In this document: piece by piece, positions 1 through 4,281 of the stretch
Layout of the letters: every line of letters starts with the position of its first letter
Numbering within the stretch: the stretch's first letter is position 1
Assembly (NCBI GenBank): GCA_012032065.1
Contig: JAAURV010000225.1
Span: forward strand, 1-5,476
Length of the DNA stretch: 5,476 bases
Direction: 5' to 3'
Origin: Hyphomicrobiales bacterium
GTDB taxonomy: Bacteria > Pseudomonadota > Alphaproteobacteria > Rhizobiales > Aestuariivirgaceae
Notes under the pieces: generated by a model
The model's database searches: none
Told to the model about the DNA's origin: nothing
What the model saw: only the letters and a program-made list of their open reading frames with translations
Position numbers and translations under genes: made by a program

Positions 1-663
1 GATCTGCGAAGGATGGATCAGCGTCTTGCCGTCCATGCCGAGCGCGCTCCCCCTGCTCGCATTCGGCGCGGAAGCCTGCCTCGTCCTTGAAGTCGTTGTA
101 GACGCCGTCGATCACATCGATACCGGCGGCGCGGCCTGCGATCACCGTCATCGACAGCCAGGGCAAAATCGCGAACCGCGCCCCCGATGCCGATGCGCGC
201 GTTTCCTTGATCAGATCGTTGGTGCCGAGAATAAAGCAAGCGAGTGCCGAGGATTTCGCCGCGGCTGCAATCTCCTTCAGATTGAGGATCGCCAGCGGCG
301 TTTCGATCATCGCCCAGAGCGGAGTCTTGCCGCCGGTTAAGCGCGCGGCGCTTCGAGATCGGCGGCGGCGTTGATCTTGGGCACAAGGATCGCGTCGGGT
401 GCCGCATCAACCGCCATGCGGAGATCGTCTTCGCCCCAGGGCGAAGAGAGAGCGTTGACGCGGATCGTCACTTCGCGCTTGCCGAAGCCGCGCTCTTTGA
501 CGGCGGCACGCAACTTTTCGCGCGCTTCGCTCTTCTGCTCGGGTGCCACCGAATCCTCGAGATCGAGGATCAGCGCATCCACTTCGAGGCTCTTTGCCTT
601 TTCCAGCGCGCGATCGTTGTTCCCCGGCATGTAAAGAACGCTGCGCCTCGGCCGGTAATTCAT
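1..663 (-). CDS. HpcH/HpaI aldolase/citrate lyase family protein (CoA ester lyase), partial, frameshifted in this sequence
   Basis: Family members are Mg-dependent TIM-barrel enzymes that cleave or form C-C bonds in acyl-CoA thioesters (citrate lyase beta subunit, malyl-/citramalyl-CoA lyases); the substrate cannot be told here. The start at 663 is supported by AGGAGG four bases upstream. Visible motifs are RSVLYMPGNN (residues 7-16), DLEDSV (34-39), IRVN (67-70) and LVPKI (93-97). In a second frame come MIETP (Glu about 121), GTNDL (Asp about 150; this Glu and Asp are the usual metal ligands), then GVYNDFKD and FRAECEQG. In the first frame again at the edge come GMDGKTLIHPSQI. Reading must lose a base near 341-352 (without correction a TAA stops it at 337) and gain one in the C5 run at 49-53, so the two shifts cancel. 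About 221 codons are visible of the usual 280-300; the C-terminus lies beyond position 1. A real pseudogene is possible, but the intact motifs on both sides favour sequence error. Confidence 0.85.
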
Positions 664-667
664 GCCC

Positions 668-673
668 CCTCCT
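668..673 (-). promoter_or_regulatory. Ribosome binding site of the CoA ester lyase gene
   Basis: On the minus strand AGGAGG lies four bases (GGGC) before the ATG at 663-661. It fixes the start of the lyase, whose N-terminal RSVLYMPG motif follows at the distance usual for the family. Confidence 0.75.
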
Positions 674-724
674 GAGTTTGGGCGGAACCTACCTTGTGCA
701 GTGCAGCATTGAAAGCAGACTTTT

Positions 725-744
725 GCCGGCGTCCCTTCGCCGGC
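725..744. repeat. Short perfect GC hairpin
   Basis: GCCGGCG (725-731) and CGCCGGC (738-744) are perfect inverted repeats around a six-base loop. No T-run follows on either strand, so it is not a standard intrinsic terminator. It lies in the 5' flank of the lyase gene and could be an operator or the remnant of another REP-like palindrome; its role is unknown. Confidence 0.45.
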
Positions 745-829
745 TCAAATGGAACCGGCAAGCTTGTTTCACCGATTGCTTCCTTCATCGTCGCACCGGC
801 CAGCAAGGCTATCAACGCCAAGCCTTCGG

Positions 830-851
830 TTCGCGCCCAAGAGGGCGCGAA
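830..851. repeat. REP-like hairpin, left arm of the palindromic element
   Basis: TTCGCGCCC, loop AAGA, GGGCGCGAA: a perfect nine-base-pair stem with a four-base loop. It is the inverted partner of the hairpin at 983-1004. Confidence 0.75.
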
Positions 852-982
852 GCATTGACAGCCTTGCCGTCCGGCGCATTTTCGCTGGGAAGCAATCAAT
901 GGCGTCTCGTGGCGAAAGCGCCATAATGATCCATTCATTGCGTCACCGGAGGACATGCGACAGGGCCGCGCCGGGTCAAGCT

Positions 983-1004
983 TTCGTGCCCTCTTGGGCA
1001 CGAA
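983..1004. repeat. REP-like hairpin, right arm of the palindromic element
   Basis: TTCGTGCCC, loop TCTT, GGGCACGAA: a perfect nine-base-pair stem. Compared with the left hairpin in inverted orientation, both strands of the stem differ at one paired position (C-G replaced by T-A), so pairing is preserved. The loop is the exact complement of the left loop. Confidence 0.75.
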
Positions 1005-1020
1005 CCCGAAGGGCTTGAGC

Positions 1021-1049
1021 TTGAGGCGGCGTGGTACTGTCGCGACAAT
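1021..1049 (+). promoter_or_regulatory. Possible sigma-70-type promoter for the oxidoreductase operon
   Basis: TTGAGG (1021-1026) and GACAAT (1044-1049) are separated by 17 bases, matching the housekeeping consensus at four of six positions each. It starts four bases after the palindromic element and points to the gene at 1117. Alphaproteobacterial promoters are poorly conserved, so this is only a candidate. Confidence 0.3.
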
Positions 1050-1116
1050 CCCCAAGCAATGGGCGGATATGCACCAGTGACTTGCCGAAGCCGATGACCT
1101 TGGGCATGTAGATGAC

Positions 1117-2289
1117 ATGAGCGAGCGGGATGTTGTGATCGTGGGGGGCGGCGTGGTCGGCAGCGCCACGGCGTATTATCTGAAGAAACATGGCTTTGCC
1201 GGCCGGATTACCATCGTCGAGAAGGACACGACCTATCAACTCTGCTGCACGGCGCGCTCGGTGGGCGGCCTTCGCCAGCAGTTCTCGACGCCGGAGAATA
1301 TCGCGCTGTCGAAATTCGGTCTAGCCCTCCTGCGGAACCTCAAGGCCGAGTTCGGGCCCGAGGCGGATGTAAACTTCCGCGAGTTTGGTTACCTCATGAT
1401 GGCGAGTGCGGATGGCCTCGATATTCTGGAGGAGAACCATCGCATCCAGATCGCCAACGGCGCCGACAATATTTTGCTGAAGGGGCCGGACGTCGCGGCG
1501 CGCTTTCCCTGGATCAATCCGGAGGGGGTGGCCGCCGGATGTTTCGGCCTTTCCGGGGAAGGCTGGCTCGATCCCTATTCGCTGATGAACCTGTTCCGCA
1601 AAGCGGCGGTGGCGCAAGGCGTCGAGGTGATCCCCGCCGAAGTCACCGGCATCGATGTGAAGGAGAACCGCGTCACCAGCGTGACGCTCTCCAGCGGCGA
1701 GCGCATCGAAACCACCTGTATTGTCAATGCAGCGGGGGCCGGTGGCGGTGCGGTTGCGAAACTGGCCGGAATCGATCTGCCCGTCGGCCCGCGCAAGCGT
1801 TACGTCTATGTGATCGATTGTCCCTCGGCGCCAGAAGCGATGCACAAGGCGCCGCTCAGTGTTTGTCCGGATGGCATTTTCCTGCGACCCGAGGGACGGC
1901 ATTTCCTCACCGGAATTTCGCCCGAGGAACACGAAGAACCGCAAGTGATGGACTGGGAGGTCGACTACCAGTTCTTCGACGAGCGCATCTGGCCGGTGAT
2001 CGCCAACCGTTATCCGGTGTTGGAGTCGATCAAGGTGATCAATGCCTGGGCCGGCCACTACGATTACAACGCGCTCGATCAGAACGGCATCATCGGCCGC
2101 CATCCGGCGATCGAGAATTTCTATTTCGGCAACGGCTTCTCCGGCCATGGCCTTCAGCAAGGCCCAGCCACGGGTAATGCGCTCGCCGAACTCATCACCT
2201 TCGGCACATTCCGCACCATCGATCTCGCGCGCCTCGGCTACGAACGCATCGCCGCGCGCGAACCGCTTTTCGAGCGGAACATCATCTGA
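1117..2289 (+). CDS. FAD-dependent oxidoreductase, DAO superfamily, FOXRED1-like
   Basis: A 390-residue flavoprotein of the glycine/D-amino-acid oxidase (DAO) fold. GGGVVG (residues 10-15) is the dinucleotide-binding glycine motif, with Glu35 at the end of the second strand for the ribose. It closely follows human FOXRED1 as I remember it: SVGGLRQQFS (48-57), FPWINPEGVA, EGWLDP, PRKRYVYV (225-232), WAGHYDYNALDQNG (311-324), GFSGHGLQQGP (340-350) and a C-terminal NII. FOXRED1 helps assemble mitochondrial complex I; the substrate and role of bacterial members are not established to my knowledge. No signal peptide is seen, so it is probably cytoplasmic. ATG 1117 is the first start after an in-frame TGA at 1078 and gives a normal N-terminus, but no clear Shine-Dalgarno precedes it. 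Two oddities are Cys43-Cys44 before TARSVGG, and AGAGGG (206-211) where AGAW is usual. Its stop overlaps the next start by one base. Confidence 0.88.
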   Translation: MSERDVVIVGGGVVGSATAYYLKKHGFAGRITIVEKDTTYQLCCTARSVGGLRQQFSTPENIALSKFGLALLRNLKAEFGPEADVNFREFGYLMMASADGLDILEENHRIQIANGADNILLKGPDVAARFPWINPEGVAAGCFGLSGEGWLDPYSLMNLFRKAAVAQGVEVIPAEVTGIDVKENRVTSVTLSSGERIETTCIVNAAGAGGGAVAKLAGIDLPVGPRKRYVYVIDCPSAPEAMHKAPLSVCPDGIFLRPEGRHFLTGISPEEHEEPQVMDWEVDYQFFDERIWPVIANRYPVLESIKVINAWAGHYDYNALDQNGIIGRHPAIENFYFGNGFSGHGLQQGPATGNALAELITFGTFRTIDLARLGYERIAAREPLFERNII

Positions 2290-3071
2290 TGGCGCGCATT
2301 CTCGCGGTCTCCTCGCAGGTGGTTTACGGGCCTGTGGGGTTGACGGCGGCGGTTCCCGCGCTGCAGGCGATGGGCCATGAAGTGCTGGCGCTGCCCACGG
2401 TGCAACTGTCCAATCATCCCGGACTCGGCAAGCCTGTGGGCCATGCAACGCCGGCATCGGAAATGAGTGCGATGCTGGAGGCGCTCGAAAGGATTGACGC
2501 ATTGCAAGCCCTCGATGCAGTGATGACGGGATACTTCGCGAACGCCGATCAGGCCGAGGTGATGGCGAAGTGGATCGCAAAGCTCTGCCGCATCGATCCC
2601 GCGATTTATGTTCTCGTCGATCCGGTGATCGGCGATGACGATGCGCTCTATGTTTCGGAAGCACTCGCGATTTCCATTCGCGACCGCCTCGTTCCGCTCG
2701 CAACATGCATCACGCCCAATGCCTTCGAACTGGGTTGGCTTACGAAGCGTGTCGTGAAAGACAGCGAAAGCGCCATCGCCGCGGCGCGCTCCTTGGCGGC
2801 GCCGGAAGTGTTGGCGACATCCGTTCCCGATGGCGCGATGCTCGCCAACATCATCGTCGCCAGTTCATCGTCACACAGAGTGACGTCGCCAAAGCTGATG
2901 GACGTTCCCCATGGCACCGGCGATCTGCTTGCCGGACTCTATCTCGCCCATCGTTTCGGCAGCACGCCTGAAGACGCACTGAATCGCGCTGTTCCAATTC
3001 TCTCCCGCACCATCACCGCAAGCCTCGGCGGCGACACGCTCGCCATTGCCGAAGCGCTGCATGGATCATGA
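2289..3071 (+). CDS. pdxY: Pyridoxal kinase PdxY
   Basis: A 260-residue ribokinase-fold kinase that phosphorylates pyridoxal (and probably related B6 vitamers) with ATP, making pyridoxal 5'-phosphate in the cytoplasmic salvage pathway. Family signatures in order are SSQVVYG (residues 8-14), TVQLSNH (37-43, substrate pocket), MTGYF (79-83), DPVIGD (111-116), TPNAFEL (142-148), and HGTGDLLAG (208-216), where Asp212 is the expected catalytic base. The length is slightly below the roughly 287 residues of E. coli PdxY, mainly through a shorter C-terminus and loop region. The ATG is formed within the stop of the preceding gene (TGATG, one-base overlap) and no strong Shine-Dalgarno precedes it, so translational coupling to the oxidoreductase is likely. 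It overlaps the next gene by four bases. PdxK or another B6 kinase is less likely given the VYG and TVQ motifs. Confidence 0.9.
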   Translation: MARILAVSSQVVYGPVGLTAAVPALQAMGHEVLALPTVQLSNHPGLGKPVGHATPASEMSAMLEALERIDALQALDAVMTGYFANADQAEVMAKWIAKLCRIDPAIYVLVDPVIGDDDALYVSEALAISIRDRLVPLATCITPNAFELGWLTKRVVKDSESAIAAARSLAAPEVLATSVPDGAMLANIIVASSSSHRVTSPKLMDVPHGTGDLLAGLYLAHRFGSTPEDALNRAVPILSRTITASLGGDTLAIAEALHGS

Positions 3072-3769
3072 CGCCAGTCGTTGGCGTTGACGGTTGCCCC
3101 GGCGGATGGATCGCGGTCATCTGGAGCAATACGCTCGAACACAGACTCGTCGGCAGCTTCGCGGAGATTATCGCACTCGATGCCGCAGTCGCCGCAGTCG
3201 ACATGCCCATCGGATTTCCGGAGATGTCCGGGCGCGCGGTCGAGAACGAGGTCCGGCCCAAACTCGGTCGGCGCCAGTCAAGCCTGTTCTCGGTTCCAAG
3301 CCGCGCCGCGGTGATGTGCGATGATTATCGCGAAGCCTGCGCGGTCAATCTTCAAAACTCCGATCCACCGCGAAAGATCGCGAAGCAATGTTTCCATCTC
3401 TTTCCGAAGATGCGCGAGATCGACCGCTTGATGACGCCTGCCTTGCAGAAGCGCGTGTTCGAGTCCCATCCAGAACTGGCGTTCTGGACCATGAATGGCG
3501 GACAGCCACTGTCGTTGCCGAAGAAAATCAGAGGCACGCCATTTCCCGATGGCCTTGAACAGCGGCGTGACCTTCTGCGCGGCACTGGCTTTCCGTTGCA
3601 CGCGCTTCCTGCTTCAAGTTATCGCCGGTCGGACGTAGCCGCGGACGATCTTCTCGATGCCTGCGCCTGCGCATGGGTCGCGCGGCGGATTCAGAATGAC
3701 GAGGCACAACGCTTCCCCGCCGATCCGCCGCGCGACGCGCGTGGGCTGAGAATGGAAATCAACGCGTAG
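3068..3769 (+). CDS. DUF429 family protein, predicted RNase H-like fold
   Basis: A 233-residue protein of the DUF429 family, which has been predicted to be a nuclease with an RNase H-like fold; I know of no established biological role. The hallmark N-terminal GVDGCPGGW (residues 6-14) carries Asp8, the first acidic residue of the presumed active site. AVDMPIGFP (43-51) adds Asp45, RRQSSLFSVPSRA (68-80) is the conserved basic/serine segment, ESHPELAFW (132-140) adds Glu132 and Glu136, and DDLLDACACAW (193-203) gives the C-terminal acidic cluster around Asp197. All the acidic positions expected for activity are present. No signal peptide or membrane segment is seen. The ATG lies in the ATGA overlap with pdxY, making it the last gene of a coupled operon. 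It ends four bases from a convergent gene, leaving no room for a dedicated intrinsic terminator. Confidence 0.85.
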   Translation: MTPVVGVDGCPGGWIAVIWSNTLEHRLVGSFAEIIALDAAVAAVDMPIGFPEMSGRAVENEVRPKLGRRQSSLFSVPSRAAVMCDDYREACAVNLQNSDPPRKIAKQCFHLFPKMREIDRLMTPALQKRVFESHPELAFWTMNGGQPLSLPKKIRGTPFPDGLEQRRDLLRGTGFPLHALPASSYRRSDVAADDLLDACACAWVARRIQNDEAQRFPADPPRDARGLRMEINA

Positions 3770-3773
3770 GCCG

Positions 3774-3974
3774 CTACAGGATGCCATTGCGGTGCGCCGT
3801 CATCTTGAGACGGTGCGTTTCGCGCACGGCGCGCAGTTCGTCGCGCATCCGCTGAACTTCGCGCGGATCGGCATCGCGAACGTCGCACGCATTGCGGCGC
3901 GCGTTGAGCTTCCGGGCGATCTCTTTCGCCGCCTCGATGGTGGGAAAGAAGAGATCGTATTTGATCGTGAACAT
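3774..3974 (-). CDS. Small hypothetical protein, 66 residues
   Basis: I do not recognise this family. The start at 3974 is chosen because AAGGAG lies six bases upstream. In-frame starts further up (TTG 4070, ATG 4067) have no such site and would add an Arg-rich, unlikely segment. The product begins with a short hydrophobic stretch, MFTIKYDLFFPTIEAAKEIA. A charged, probably alpha-helical segment follows, rich in Arg, Asp and Glu (about residues 22-58, including DPREVQRMRDELRAVRE). No cysteine pairs, metal motifs, signal peptide or clear membrane helix are seen; one Cys is present at residue 30. It is convergent with the DUF429 gene and lies downstream of htpG on the same strand, separated by a 307-base gap with its own leader. 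Codon use looks like that of its neighbours. Confidence 0.7.
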   Translation of the reverse strand: MFTIKYDLFFPTIEAAKEIARKLNARRNACDVRDADPREVQRMRDELRAVRETHRLKMTAHRNGIL

Positions 3975-3980
3975 GACTCT

Positions 3981-3986
3981 CTCCTT
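3981..3986 (-). promoter_or_regulatory. Ribosome binding site deciding the start of the 66-residue protein
   Basis: AAGGAG on the minus strand, six bases before the ATG at 3974-3972. It is the best Shine-Dalgarno sequence near any start in this frame and supports the short form of the protein. Confidence 0.75.
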
Positions 3987-4145
3987 CGCGAAACGCAGAC
4001 GCGGCTGCGCGCGATGTTGCAAATGGCCCTGCCAAGCGCGCGCGAACGCGCGTTTGTCAGCGGACATCAAATTCGAATGTGCGGTAGTGAAGCGCCTCTG
4101 GCGCGAATTACGCTTCCGCGGGCACCGAGCCCTGCGGCCCGGAGA

Positions 4146-4175
4146 TCAACGGGAGTTAAGAATTCCCTTCATCAT
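4146..4175 (-). CDS. Nine-residue upstream ORF (possible leader peptide)
   Basis: MMKGILNSR followed by TGA, with AAAGGAG at 4188-4182 spaced six bases from the first ATG. This is one of the strongest initiation sites in the window. The peptide has no run of a single amino acid that would indicate an amino-acid attenuator. It is in the same frame as the 66-residue protein downstream, with no further stop between them, so a TGA is the only in-frame interruption. It may be a real short leader ORF, or the true start of a longer gene broken by that TGA. The Arg-rich, low-complexity translation between the two argues against the longer gene. Confidence 0.4.
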   Translation of the reverse strand: MMKGILNSR

Positions 4176-4188
4176 GGCTATCTCCTTT

Positions 4189-4281
4189 GCGTAAGTTAAA
4201 TTGCGCGGTTTGCATAACAGAAACACGACGCGAAGCAAGTGCGAAAACTCACAACGGCGATCACAAAATTGGGAATACCGT
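4189..4281 (-). other. Spacer between htpG and the small-gene leader
   Basis: These 93 relatively AT-rich bases follow the htpG stop. They contain the weak promoter candidate at 4238-4211 and no convincing intrinsic terminator. AACGG/CCGTT (4253-4257 with 4278-4282) could pair only across a 20-base loop. Confidence 0.5.
4211..4238 (-). promoter_or_regulatory. Weak possible promoter for the leader and small gene
   Basis: On the minus strand TTGCTT (4238-4233) and TATGCA (4216-4211) are spaced by 16 bases, about 23 bases before the AAAGGAG of the short ORF. The match to the housekeeping consensus is modest; read-through from htpG is the alternative. Confidence 0.2.

Larger units (their letters stand above)
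819..1017. repeat. Long nested palindromic element bounded by inverted REP-like hairpins (MITE/BIME-like)
   Basis: The ends are near-perfect inverted repeats: 819-853 matches the reverse complement of 980-1017 with only two substitutions and three single-base gaps. Further in, 892-902 pairs with 931-941 at 10 of 11 positions, and the centre is a hairpin, TGGCG-AAAG-CGCCA (910-923). All of these pairs are centred on about position 917, so the whole 199 bases can fold as one imperfect cruciform or stem. Each end is also a perfect hairpin in its own right. No coding frame is convincing and no target-site duplication is visible. The layout resembles bacterial interspersed mosaic elements or a non-autonomous miniature transposable element; whether other copies exist cannot be seen from this window. 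Confidence 0.75.
664..1116. other. Intergenic region between divergent genes, no coding capacity recognised
   Basis: This 453-base stretch separates the minus-strand lyase from the plus-strand oxidoreductase, so it should hold both promoters. Several short frames are open here, but none has a recognisable product or a good ribosome binding site. It contains a small GC hairpin (725-744), the long palindromic element (819-1017) and a possible promoter just after that element (1021-1049). The remaining stretches, 674-724, 745-818 and 1050-1116, show nothing I can name. Confidence 0.7.
3975..4188 (-). promoter_or_regulatory. Structured leader of the small gene, candidate regulatory RNA
   Basis: Read on the minus strand, this 214-base leader starts with AAAGGAG and a nine-codon ORF, then folds into GC-rich hairpins. 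One pairs 4116-4123 with 4129-4137 (eight pairs, one bulged base, five-base loop). The next can form either GAAGCG/CGCTTC (4089-4094 with 4111-4116) or the competing GCGCC/GGCGC (4092-4096 with 4100-4104). A third is an alternating CGCG palindrome at about 4037-4053. GGAGAT at the short ORF's ribosome site (4180-4185) is complementary to ATCTCC at its stop (4141-4146). A translated short ORF followed by alternative stems suggests attenuation or another RNA-level switch. No U-run terminator is visible, and no known riboswitch class is recognised. Confidence 0.4.

Noticed and set aside
18..410. A 130-codon minus-strand frame at the left edge
   Set aside because: It is the third frame over the lyase gene. 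The lyase motifs are in the other two frames, and this translation is Arg-rich without any motif.
725..744. GC hairpin considered as an intrinsic terminator
   Set aside because: No T-run follows on either strand, and neither flanking gene ends here; both genes start from this region.
819..1017. CRISPR array or complete insertion sequence
   Set aside because: There are no regularly spaced direct repeats and no transposase frame; the structure is inverted, not tandem, and only about 200 bases long.
660..1169. A 169-codon open frame on the minus strand across the intergenic region
   Set aside because: It starts inside the oxidoreductase gene, runs through the palindromic element, and its product has no recognisable domain or ribosome site. 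Long GC-rich palindromes often leave frames open by chance.
1321..2706. A 461-codon open frame on the minus strand
   Set aside because: It is antisense to the oxidoreductase and pdxY, both of which have strong family motifs. The translation is Arg/His-rich and typical of a shadow frame in high-GC DNA.
3975..4030. ROSE-type RNA thermometer before the small gene
   Set aside because: The location near htpG suggested it, but I see no pyrimidine-rich segment that would mask the AAGGAG in the characteristic ROSE manner.
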